Assembly: GCA_000436535.1 (NCBI GenBank)
Contig: FR886243.1
Location: forward strand, 1-22,461
Length of the DNA stretch: 22,461 bases
Direction of reading: 5' to 3'
Source: Eubacterium sp. CAG:252
GTDB lineage: Bacteria > Bacillota > Clostridia > Lachnospirales > Lachnospiraceae
Each line of letters starts with the position of its first letter. Position 1 is the first letter of the stretch. The notes below the pieces were generated by a model. That model did no database searches. It was not told the DNA's origin and worked only from the letters and a program-made list of their open reading frames with translations. Shown piece after piece: positions 1 to 6,240 of this stretch. Position numbers and translations under genes: made by a program.

Positions 1-261
1 TTCAGACGTGAAGTAATAGAGCATGCAGACCTTCAGCCTATCGGATGGAAGATTATGGTAGAAGTTCTTGCCATGGGTTCATATAAGAAGGTTGTTGAGA
101 TACCTTACAAGTTCCAGCAAAGAACAGAGGGTGAATCAAAGCTTTCAGGCAAGGTTACTCTTGAATACCTTAAGCAGCTTAAGGACCTTAGAAAGAGATA
201 CAACAAGGCTAATAAGTATCAAGTTGAGATCTGGTCAACAGAGAGGATGATGGCAGAATAA
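1..261 (+). CDS. Glycosyltransferase family 2, polyprenyl-phosphate mannose/glucose synthase type (C-terminal fragment)
   Basis: The reading frame is open from the first base, so the gene starts upstream and only its last 86 codons are visible. The visible segment runs GWKIMVEVLAMGSYKKVVE, then IPYKFQQRTEGESKLS. This matches the conserved C-terminal part of DPM1/GtrB-like GT2 enzymes (GxK-hhhEhhhRG-Y-x-VxEVPY-F-x-R-GESKL). Those enzymes move a sugar from a nucleotide donor to polyprenyl phosphate at the cytoplasmic membrane face, feeding cell-envelope glycosylation. The protein ends shortly after this block, with no GtrA-like or C-terminal membrane domain. Its TAA overlaps the ATG of the next gene by one base (TAATG), which suggests translational coupling with the sugar-phosphate mutase. 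The donor sugar cannot be told from this fragment. Confidence 0.8.
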   Translation, partial: FRREVIEHADLQPIGWKIMVEVLAMGSYKKVVEIPYKFQQRTEGESKLSGKVTLEYLKQLKDLRKRYNKANKYQVEIWSTERMMAE

Positions 262-1616
262 TGGGAAAGTATTTTGGTACAGATGGATTTCGTGGAGAAG
301 CTAACGTTACACTTACAGTAGACCATGCATTTAAGGTAGGAAGATTTCTTGGCTGGTTTTATGGTAAGGAAAAGGAAGATGGAAAGGCTAAGATTGTAAT
401 CGGCAAGGATACAAGAAGAAGCAGCTATATGTTTGAGTATTCACTTGTTGCAGGGCTTACAGCTTCCGGCGCAGATGTATATCTTCTTCATGTAACAACA
501 ACACCTAGTGTTGCATATGTAACAAGAACAGAGGACTTTGACTGCGGTATTATGATATCTGCAAGCCACAATCCTTTTTATGATAATGGTATCAAGCTCA
601 TCAACAACAAGGGCGAGAAGATGAGAGAGGATGTCATTGATGAGATAGAGAAGTACCTTGATGGCGAGATTAAGGATATTCCATACGCTACTAAGGAAAA
701 GATAGGCTGTACAGTAGACCATACAGCAGGACGTAACAGATATATGGGTTATCTTATGAGCCTTGCAATATATTCCTTCAAGGGAATGAGAATAGGTCTT
801 GATGCATCTAACGGAAGTGCGTGGACACTTGCAAAGGCAGTATTTGATGCACTTGGTGCCAAGACATATGTTATCAATGCAGAGCCTAATGGAACTAATA
901 TCAACGCTGACTGCGGTTCTACACATATAGAAGGCTTATGTGACCTTGTTAAGAGAGAACACCTTGATGCAGGTTTTGCATTTGACGGAGATGCAGACAG
1001 ATGTCTTTGTGTAGATGAGAATGGTGATGTTATAACAGGCGACCATATCCTTTATATATATGGATGTTATATGAAGGAAAGAGGAAAGCTTATCGATAAC
1101 ACAGTTGTCACAACAGTTATGTCTAACTTTGGTCTTTACAAGGCGTTCGATGCGGCAGGTATCGATTATGAGAAGACTAAGGTTGGAGATAAGTATGTAT
1201 ATGAGTGTATGTCTAAGAACGGTTACCGTCTTGGCGGTGAGCAGTCAGGACACATCATATTCAGCAAGTATGCGACAACAGGTGATGGTATCATAACAGC
1301 CCTTAAGATGATGGAGGTTATGATTGCAAAGAAGAAGACACTTGCACAGCTTGCAGCGCCTCTTCATATATATCCACAGGTGCTTAAGAATGTACGTGTA
1401 TACGACAAGCCTACAGCACAGAATGATGAGGATGTTAAGGCAGCAGTAGCAAGGGTAGCAGAGGCACTTGGTGAGAATGGCCGTATTCTTGTAAGAGAGA
1501 GCGGAACAGAGCCAGTTATAAGAGTTATGGTTGAAGCCGGTACACATGATGAGTGTGAAGCTTATGTCGATGAAGTAATCGAGGTTATTAAGAGTAAGGG
1601 CTATGTAGCAGGGTAA
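261..1616 (+). CDS. glmM: Phosphoglucosamine mutase
   Basis: This 451-residue protein has the full alpha-D-phosphohexomutase architecture. The N-terminal FGTDGFRG block is at residues 5-12. The phosphoserine loop ISASHNP is at 99-105, with the catalytic Ser at about 102. The Mg-binding loop DGDADR is at 242-247, the sugar-specificity loop GEQSGH at 326-331, and the phosphate-binding RESGTEP at 412-418. Length and the GEQSGH loop fit GlmM, which converts glucosamine-6-P to glucosamine-1-P for UDP-GlcNAc and peptidoglycan synthesis. A phosphoglucomutase or phosphomannomutase of the same superfamily cannot be fully excluded. The ATG overlaps the stop of the upstream glycosyltransferase by one base, so start and co-expression are fairly secure. 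A strong terminator follows after about 95 bases. Confidence 0.88.
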   Translation: MGKYFGTDGFRGEANVTLTVDHAFKVGRFLGWFYGKEKEDGKAKIVIGKDTRRSSYMFEYSLVAGLTASGADVYLLHVTTTPSVAYVTRTEDFDCGIMISASHNPFYDNGIKLINNKGEKMREDVIDEIEKYLDGEIKDIPYATKEKIGCTVDHTAGRNRYMGYLMSLAIYSFKGMRIGLDASNGSAWTLAKAVFDALGAKTYVINAEPNGTNINADCGSTHIEGLCDLVKREHLDAGFAFDGDADRCLCVDENGDVITGDHILYIYGCYMKERGKLIDNTVVTTVMSNFGLYKAFDAAGIDYEKTKVGDKYVYECMSKNGYRLGGEQSGHIIFSKYATTGDGIITALKMMEVMIAKKKTLAQLAAPLHIYPQVLKNVRVYDKPTAQNDEDVKAAVARVAEALGENGRILVRESGTEPVIRVMVEAGTHDECEAYVDEVIEVIKSKGYVAG

Positions 1617-1710
1617 CTATGATGTTGAGGTCAACCACCACATATGAGTAAAATCATATGGGTAAATGACTTTGTGACACTGGTATCATAAATATGTATG
1701 AATAAACAAT

Positions 1711-1760
1711 TCTCCTTGTTAATAAGATGATAGTAGTCTTATTAACAAGGGGATTTTTTT
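1711..1760 (+). terminator. Rho-independent terminator after glmM
   Basis: CCTTGTTAATAAGA (1714-1727) pairs perfectly with TCTTATTAACAAGG (1737-1750). The stem extends to 17 pairs, with one G-T wobble, if the flanking bases are counted. The loop is 9 nt and a run of seven T follows (1754-1760). The 3' arm also contains AAGGGGA, which could act as a Shine-Dalgarno for the ATG immediately after the T-run. Confidence 0.9.
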
Positions 1761-2327
1761 ATGTCGCGAATATGTGGATATAGTACAGAAGAGCCATTAG
1801 TGTATGTGGATAAATGTGTATGCAATAAAGAGGAGGCTTTGGTGTATGCGGATAAATGTGTATGCCGTACACATGATACAGTAAGAAGAAAAAAATGTGC
1901 CAATACGCCTGCCAGATATATTTATATACTGCCAGCCGTGTTATGCATTATCTTTCTAAGTATTATGACAATGACGGGCTGCAGTAAAAATGAGTCAAAG
2001 GAGCACACAGTTATTGATTACACAGTGGTTGAGAATGAAGACCTCCCGGCAGAACTTAGGAAGCTCATAGATAACAAGAAGGAAAATACACTGCGGCTTA
2101 CATACACAACAAAGGATTATACATATGTTGTAGCCGGCTTTGGAACAAAGGAAACGTCCGGTTACAGTATAAAAGTAAATGATGTGTATAAGAGTGGTGA
2201 TGCAATATATGCAGATTTTGCCCTTATTGGGCCATCGGAAAATGAGGCTGTAAATGAGGTGGCTACAACACCTTATATAGTGCTCAAGTACGAAAAAAGG
2301 GATGAGCCGGTAGTATTTAAGATGTAA
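1761..2327 (+). CDS. PrcB_C-domain lipoprotein-like protein with duplicated N-terminal segment
   Basis: The longest frame encodes 188 residues. The C-terminal part, about residues 105-188 (TLRLTYTTKDYTYVVAGFGT and onwards), resembles the small all-beta PrcB_C domain found in secreted clostridial proteins. A hydrophobic segment of about 17 residues ends in MTGCSK, an acceptable lipobox, so the protein is probably an exported lipoprotein. The N-terminus is odd. A 14-residue segment, EEPLVYVDKCVCNK, is immediately repeated as EEALVYADKCVCRT, and it precedes the hydrophobic stretch by too many residues for a normal signal peptide. The ATG at 1761 sits directly on the T-run of the glmM terminator. 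An in-frame GTG at 1842, preceded by AGAGGAGG with 5 nt spacing, is a better-looking start and gives about 161 residues. The substrate or partner is unknown. Confidence 0.65.
   Translation: MSRICGYSTEEPLVYVDKCVCNKEEALVYADKCVCRTHDTVRRKKCANTPARYIYILPAVLCIIFLSIMTMTGCSKNESKEHTVIDYTVVENEDLPAELRKLIDNKKENTLRLTYTTKDYTYVVAGFGTKETSGYSIKVNDVYKSGDAIYADFALIGPSENEAVNEVATTPYIVLKYEKRDEPVVFKM
1788..1865 (+). repeat. Tandem 42-bp duplication at the start of the PrcB-type gene
   Basis: Positions 1788-1823 and 1830-1865 match at 31 of 36 bases, with a period of 42 bp (14 codons). Both copies encode VY-x-DKCVC. The second copy has acquired a strong GAGGAGG just before in-frame TTG and GTG codons, whereas the first copy has none. 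Confidence 0.85.
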
Positions 2328-2392
2328 GTGTCAAAAGTATAAAAGTCGTTTATGCCGGCAGAAAAAGACTTTCTTACTGGGGACACTTACAT
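2322..2392. repeat. Long inverted repeat across the PrcB-type stop codon
   Basis: ATGTAAGTGTC (2322-2332) is perfectly complementary to GACACTTACAT (2382-2392). An inner pair, AAAGTC (2342-2347) and GACTTT (2367-2372), could extend the hairpin. The 5' arm contains the TAA stop of the upstream gene. No U-run follows, so it is not a canonical terminator. It may be an attenuator, a processing site or a protein-binding site. Confidence 0.7.
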
Positions 2393-2481
2393 TGAAATAT
2401 AAAATAAAGTACTATCTGGAATTACTGGTTCATATACTACATAAGGGAAAAGTGCCTGATAAATATAAGGAGGTTTATAAG

Positions 2482-4080
2482 TTGGAGCTTAAGTATGACA
2501 ATATTCACCAATACACTGTAAAGTGTTCAAATACTTCCCAGATAACTCTTGATGATGATTATAATGTGCCGGACAGCAAACCGGATATAGACAGTATAGT
2601 AAAAGATTTTGGTATGGTTGTGCTTGACAGTATAAGGGTCAATCAGGATAAGGCGCAGGTTGAGGGCAGTCTTAAGTATGCGATACTCTACATAGGAAAG
2701 GGACAGGAGGAGGGAAGTTTTCTTCCTGTAAAGATGGATGGAAGCCTGCATTTTCTGGAAAATATTAATCTGTCGTGTGATGCCTCTGATACGGAGGTGA
2801 CCTGCAGGGCGCGTATAGAAGACCTCACCATCAAGTCGATTAATTCAAGGAAAATAAGCGTAAAGGCGATAGTGAGCCTTACTGTAGTGTGTGAGGAAAT
2901 CAATAATGTTGCCATATCATCGCAGATAACGGCAGATGAGGAGTGCAGCCTGCAGCTTCTCTATAAGGATTATGAGTATGCACAGATGGATGTAAATATG
3001 CGTGACAACTTAAGGATAAAGGAAAGTCTGTCACTTCCTAACGGCAAGGCAGATGTGGCAGAGCTTGTGTGGGATGACGTGGATGTAAAGAATATGAGTA
3101 CACGTATGACTGAGGATGGGCTTAGTGTCGGTGGTGAGCTTAGTGTATTTATTATGTATATAAGCAATGATGACGGTCAGTCAGTGCAGTGGTATGAAAC
3201 TTCAGTGCCGTTTACGGGTGTTATAGATGTGAGTGGTGCCGACCCTGAAAGTATATGCTATGTAGGTTTTACTCTTACAGGTAAAAATGTGGAGGTAAGG
3301 CCAGACTATGACGGAAACAACAGGGAGATAGCGGTGGAGCTTGTGCTTGATATGGATATCAAGTCTTACAGGGACTGTAAAAAGACTGCGCTTAAGGATG
3401 TATATGTTCCGGGAAGTACTATGAATATAAAGCAGTCAGAGGTGAAGCTTAAGAAGCTGCTTATAAGAAATAATACCAAGTGCCGTGTAGCCGATAACAT
3501 TAAGGTTGCTGATTATATAAATCTTATGCAGATAGTAAATGCCACGGCAGGGGTGCAGATAGATGACTACGAATATACTTCTGAGGGCATAGAGGTGTCG
3601 GGTGCTGTTATGGTAAATGTATGCTACATAACATCAGATGATAATGCACCTATGGGAAGTGTCAATGCTGTCATTCCATTTACAGGTGTAGTAGCCATAA
3701 AGGAGTATGATAAGGATAATATAGAGTATATGATAAGACCTTGTATAGAACAGCTGCAGGCATCAATGAACAGCAGCGCGCAGATAGAAGTCAAGGCAGT
3801 TGTTTCGCTTGATGCAATATGCTTTGAGCCGGTAGTGCTCTCAACGATAGAGGAGTGTGAGTATATACCGGGTGATGGGGAATATTATGCTTCACTTCCT
3901 TCTATGGTCGGTTACATATCGGATGGCAGATGTAATATGTGGGATATAGCAAAGAAGTATAATACGACCTGTGATGCAATAAGAAGGGATAATGCGCCTG
4001 TGCAGAGGCTTTCTGACAGTGATGATGTGCCAAGGGGGACTAAGCTGCTGCTTATAAAGGAGTGCATGGTGGCAGAGTAG
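2482..4080 (+). CDS. sipL: SPOCS (DUF3794) repeat protein with C-terminal LysM, SipL-like
   Basis: The protein has about 532 residues. Three consecutive SPOCS-like units are visible at about 20-140, 178-295 and 335-455. Each carries a beta-rich block with motifs such as VEGSLKYAILYI, VGGELSVFIMYI and VSGAVMVNVCYI. A LysM-type module lies at about 475-530 (CNMWDIAKKYNTTCDAIRRDN). This domain order is that of SipL, the clostridial protein that binds SpoIVA through LysM and anchors the spore coat. I chose the TTG at 2482 because AAGGAGG ends 8 nt upstream and the product then begins MELKYDN, as in this family. The longer frame from TTG 2392 would start inside an inverted repeat and lacks a ribosome site. 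The role in this organism is inferred, since many relatives are not seen to sporulate. Confidence 0.8.
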   Translation: MELKYDNIHQYTVKCSNTSQITLDDDYNVPDSKPDIDSIVKDFGMVVLDSIRVNQDKAQVEGSLKYAILYIGKGQEEGSFLPVKMDGSLHFLENINLSCDASDTEVTCRARIEDLTIKSINSRKISVKAIVSLTVVCEEINNVAISSQITADEECSLQLLYKDYEYAQMDVNMRDNLRIKESLSLPNGKADVAELVWDDVDVKNMSTRMTEDGLSVGGELSVFIMYISNDDGQSVQWYETSVPFTGVIDVSGADPESICYVGFTLTGKNVEVRPDYDGNNREIAVELVLDMDIKSYRDCKKTALKDVYVPGSTMNIKQSEVKLKKLLIRNNTKCRVADNIKVADYINLMQIVNATAGVQIDDYEYTSEGIEVSGAVMVNVCYITSDDNAPMGSVNAVIPFTGVVAIKEYDKDNIEYMIRPCIEQLQASMNSSAQIEVKAVVSLDAICFEPVVLSTIEECEYIPGDGEYYASLPSMVGYISDGRCNMWDIAKKYNTTCDAIRRDNAPVQRLSDSDDVPRGTKLLLIKECMVAE

Positions 4081-4100
4081 TTATAATTAGTTAAATAAAA

Positions 4101-4133
4101 CGGGGCTGCCACAAATATACTGTGTCAGTCCCG
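4101..4133 (-). terminator. Terminator for the minus-strand 205-residue gene, possibly bidirectional
   Basis: CGGGGCTGCCACA (4101-4113) pairs with TGTGTCAGTCCCG (4121-4133) with one mismatch and one wobble, around a 7-nt loop. Read on the minus strand, the stem is followed by TTTTATTT, giving a proper terminator for the gene ending at 4153. On the plus strand there is no T-run, so it would end the SPOCS gene less efficiently. Confidence 0.75.
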
Positions 4134-4152
4134 TATGTGTCATATTAAAGCT

Positions 4153-4770
4153 TTAGGCATTAGTGCTATCTGTATTCTTTGAAGCGAAGTACTTATCGAA
4201 CTTATCCATAACGGCACTGTATGTATCCTGTGATATATCAGGAAGAGTTCTGCCCCAGCTCTTAGTAGCTTCCTTGAAGCCTTTTTCTACGGCTTCCTTC
4301 ATAGTCTTCATCTTTTCTTCATCATCACCGGCAAGAGCCTGTGCGAAGTCGAAAATTCTCTCAGATGTCTGCTTAACGCCCCAGTAGCCATCTTCTGATA
4401 TGTCTTCTTTAGCCTTTGCGATAGTGTCTGCATCGGCAGTAAAGTTACCGCTTGCAAGTGCTTTCCACATATCATCAGCAGTTCCTATAGTAATACCCTG
4501 CTTCTTGAACATAGTAGTTACAAGTGACTGTAACTGCTGCATACGATTGTCAGAGTCAGCCTTGAGCTTTGCTACAAGTGCTGGATTGGCAGCATTACTT
4601 TTAACAGATGATGTTGAAGAGCTGCTTTTGTCTGAAGATGACTCATAAGTAGCTGCAACATCGCTTGTGTTTTTAGAAGCTGTTGAGTTGTCGGTGTCTT
4701 TAACGGCAGTCTTCTTGTTAGAAGCCGCTTCGTAACTTGTGTAATAAGAATTAACTCCATTTAATTCCAT
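4153..4770 (-). CDS. Conserved-looking hypothetical protein, Ser/Thr-rich N-terminus and helical C-terminus
   Basis: I do not recognise the family. The protein has 205 residues with no signal peptide and no membrane segment. Residues 1-60 are low-complexity (Asn, Ser, Thr, Lys) and look disordered. From about residue 60 there is a helical, charged domain with GITIGTADDMWKALASGN, GYWGVKQTSERIFDFAQAL, and a C-terminal part with GFKEATKSWGRTLPDIS. The start is well supported: GGAGGA lies 6 nt upstream of the ATG on the minus strand. A TATAAT-like -10 (plus-strand positions 4791-4796) lies a little further upstream. It is a single-gene unit, convergent with the SPOCS gene and closed by its own terminator. 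A structural or cell-envelope role is possible but nothing proves it. Confidence 0.75.
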   Translation of the reverse strand: MELNGVNSYYTSYEAASNKKTAVKDTDNSTASKNTSDVAATYESSSDKSSSSTSSVKSNAANPALVAKLKADSDNRMQQLQSLVTTMFKKQGITIGTADDMWKALASGNFTADADTIAKAKEDISEDGYWGVKQTSERIFDFAQALAGDDEEKMKTMKEAVEKGFKEATKSWGRTLPDISQDTYSAVMDKFDKYFASKNTDSTNA

Positions 4771-4790
4771 ATTATTCCTCCATTCTAACC

Positions 4791-4819
4791 ATTATATAAG
4801 CTGGCTGTGTAATTAATAA
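4791..4819 (-). promoter_or_regulatory. Candidate promoter of the 205-residue gene
   Basis: On the minus strand, a perfect TATAAT (complement of 4791-4796) is preceded at 17 nt by TTATTA (complement of 4814-4819), which matches the sigma-A -35 consensus at only three positions. The -10 is good and the -35 weak. Placement about 20 nt upstream of the start codon is plausible for a short leader. Confidence 0.4.
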
Positions 4820-4876
4820 GTGACATCTATGTATGCCCCATTACTGTAGTAAGTTGAATATATGAAACATACACAG

Positions 4877-4896
4877 GAAAAAAGCCATCCGTGGCT
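4877..4896 (-). terminator. Short terminator downstream of the AraC-family gene
   Basis: On the minus strand AGCCA-CGGA-TGGCT is followed by six T and CC (plus-strand positions 4896 down to 4877). The 5-bp stem with a stable tetraloop and T-run fits a minimal intrinsic terminator. It lies about 190 bases after the AraC stop codon, leaving a long 3' untranslated region. That region holds another inverted repeat and no gene I can support. Confidence 0.6.
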
Positions 4897-5032
4897 CTTA
4901 ATATAATGCCCACAGTTATGTGTAATCTGATATACCACACTTGGACATTTGTTATATATCATATATCGGAGAGTTTTGTGGATAATTAACCCGTACTTAA
5001 AAATTGGAGTGGATATCTGTAATCAGATACGA

Positions 5033-5063
5033 TTCTGTCTGCAGGATAACTAAGCAGGCAGAA
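5033..5063. repeat. Inverted repeat 3' of the AraC-family gene
   Basis: TTCTGTCTGC (5033-5042) is complementary at 9 of 10 positions to GCAGGCAGAA (5054-5063), with an 11-nt loop. Neither strand has a following T-run, so it is not a standard terminator. ATCAGATACG also occurs twice nearby, at about 5022 and at about 5086 over the AraC stop. The rest of the 4771-5085 gap is AT-rich and shows nothing else I can support. Confidence 0.55.
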
Positions 5064-5085
5064 TATCAAAAATTAATAAAATAAA

Positions 5086-5925
5086 TCAGATACGCTCCTG
5101 ATTACGCCTGTACTTATTAGGCGATACGCCCTTAGTCCGCCTGAAGGCATCACCAAAGTAGTTGCTGTCATTAAAGCCACATTCAAATGCAATCGTGGTT
5201 ATTGACTTGTTGGTGTTAAGCAGCAGTTCGCAGGCGTGCTTAATGCGGACATTAATTATATACTCCTTAAAACCAAAGCCAGTCACACTTTTAAACTTCT
5301 TTGAAAGATATGAACGGCTTAAGTTAAACTGTTTTGCCATATCCTCAAGAACAAGCTTTTCATTGTAGTGGGTGTATATGTAAGTGGCAACCTCCTGCAT
5401 AATCTGGTTATCCACGTCAATCTCTTTTATTACATTTTCTTCATACTTCTTACATCTTGCAATAAAAAGAATAAGTTCTGCAAGTGCCACGCTTACAAAG
5501 CCCGGAGAGAGCGGGTCCTGCCCCTCATTTTCAAACATAAGCTTATCAAGGATTTTCTCAATGTAATCCCTTCTCTTCTCAGGAATATTGATAACACCGG
5601 CCTGCATAACCTCTGATACGATGTCGGTTCCCACGATACCGCTTAACCAGTCTGTAACCGGAGGTTTGAAGCTTATAACAATACGTTCATTGATACCTTT
5701 TCCGGTGTAGTCAGTCTTGTGTATAGTTCCGGCAGGAACGATGACGATATCGCCGCGGCTGAACTTATATATATTGTGGCTTATAAATGCGGTGCACTCC
5801 CCGCGGGCAAGATAAAACAGCTCATGAAACGGATGTGAGTGCGGTTCTTTCATCTTGAAGGCTGAACGCTTGATTTTTTTTATCTCAAAGTCTTTCTGCA
5901 TATCCTGTAACATAGTAATCCTCAT
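5086..5925 (-). CDS. AraC-family transcriptional regulator with N-terminal cupin domain
   Basis: This is a 279-residue two-domain regulator. Residues 20-110 form a cupin-like ligand-sensing domain (PHSHPFHELFYLARGEC, then RGDIVIVPAGTIHKTDY). Residues 180-277 carry the double helix-turn-helix of the AraC/XylS family (RSYLSKKFKSVTGFGFKEY, then IAFECGFNDSNYFGDAFRR and the typical GVSPNKYRR ending). Such cupin-AraC proteins usually sense a sugar or related small molecule and activate neighbouring genes. It is transcribed divergently from the MATE pump at 6241, which makes that pump or the regulator itself the first target to consider (inference). Two starts are possible: ATG 5925 with AAGAGG 7 nt upstream, and ATG 5910 with GAGG 6 nt upstream. 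The effector is unknown. Confidence 0.9.
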   Translation of the reverse strand: MRITMLQDMQKDFEIKKIKRSAFKMKEPHSHPFHELFYLARGECTAFISHNIYKFSRGDIVIVPAGTIHKTDYTGKGINERIVISFKPPVTDWLSGIVGTDIVSEVMQAGVINIPEKRRDYIEKILDKLMFENEGQDPLSPGFVSVALAELILFIARCKKYEENVIKEIDVDNQIMQEVATYIYTHYNEKLVLEDMAKQFNLSRSYLSKKFKSVTGFGFKEYIINVRIKHACELLLNTNKSITTIAFECGFNDSNYFGDAFRRTKGVSPNKYRRNQERI

Positions 5926-6240
5926 TTCTGTGCCTCTTAATATTAGGCAGCTTTTAATTGTATATCAGATGTCTGGTCGTAGGTAAGTATCCTGCTGCTG
6001 ACAGGCGTTGGTGTCCTGCCATATTGGGGTGCAATTACGCAATTATCTACTTGATAGGCAGGTTAATAAGGATAACTGACCTTGTAATGCTGACATCACA
6101 TAAGATTAAAAAGGAAAAATATCTGTAGTTTCACGCTAATATAGATATAAATTAGTAGAAATTACTGCTTTTTATGCTAACATATATATTGTAAAAAATA
6201 AAGAGCGAATTAGTAAATATCAGAAAGTGAGTGAGAAAAA
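5926..6240. other. Divergent intergenic region between AraC regulator and MATE gene
   Basis: This 315-bp region has no supported gene. It contains CCTGCC (6015-6020) and GGCAGG (6057-6062) as an inverted pair, and between them the tandem octamers GCAATTAC and GCAATTAT (from about 6031). A weak -35 with a reasonable -10 lies towards the MATE gene. These are plausible regulator sites, but I see no proven operator. Confidence 0.4.
6162..6190 (+). promoter_or_regulatory. Candidate promoter for the first MATE gene
   Basis: TTACTG (6162-6167), a 17-nt spacer and TATATT (6185-6190) are correctly spaced for sigma-A. The -10 matches 5 of 6 consensus bases and the -35 is poor. That combination is common at activator-dependent promoters, in line with the divergent AraC-type gene. 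Confidence 0.35.

Noticed and set aside
441..926. A 161-codon frame on the minus strand inside glmM
   Set aside because: It is opposite a clear glmM coding sequence, is Cys-rich with no domain-like pattern, and has no ribosome site. It is a shadow of the AT-rich coding strand.
2392..2481. N-terminal extension of the SPOCS protein from TTG 2392
   Set aside because: The extension begins inside an inverted repeat and lacks a ribosome site, whereas TTG 2482 has AAGGAGG at good spacing and a family-like N-terminus.
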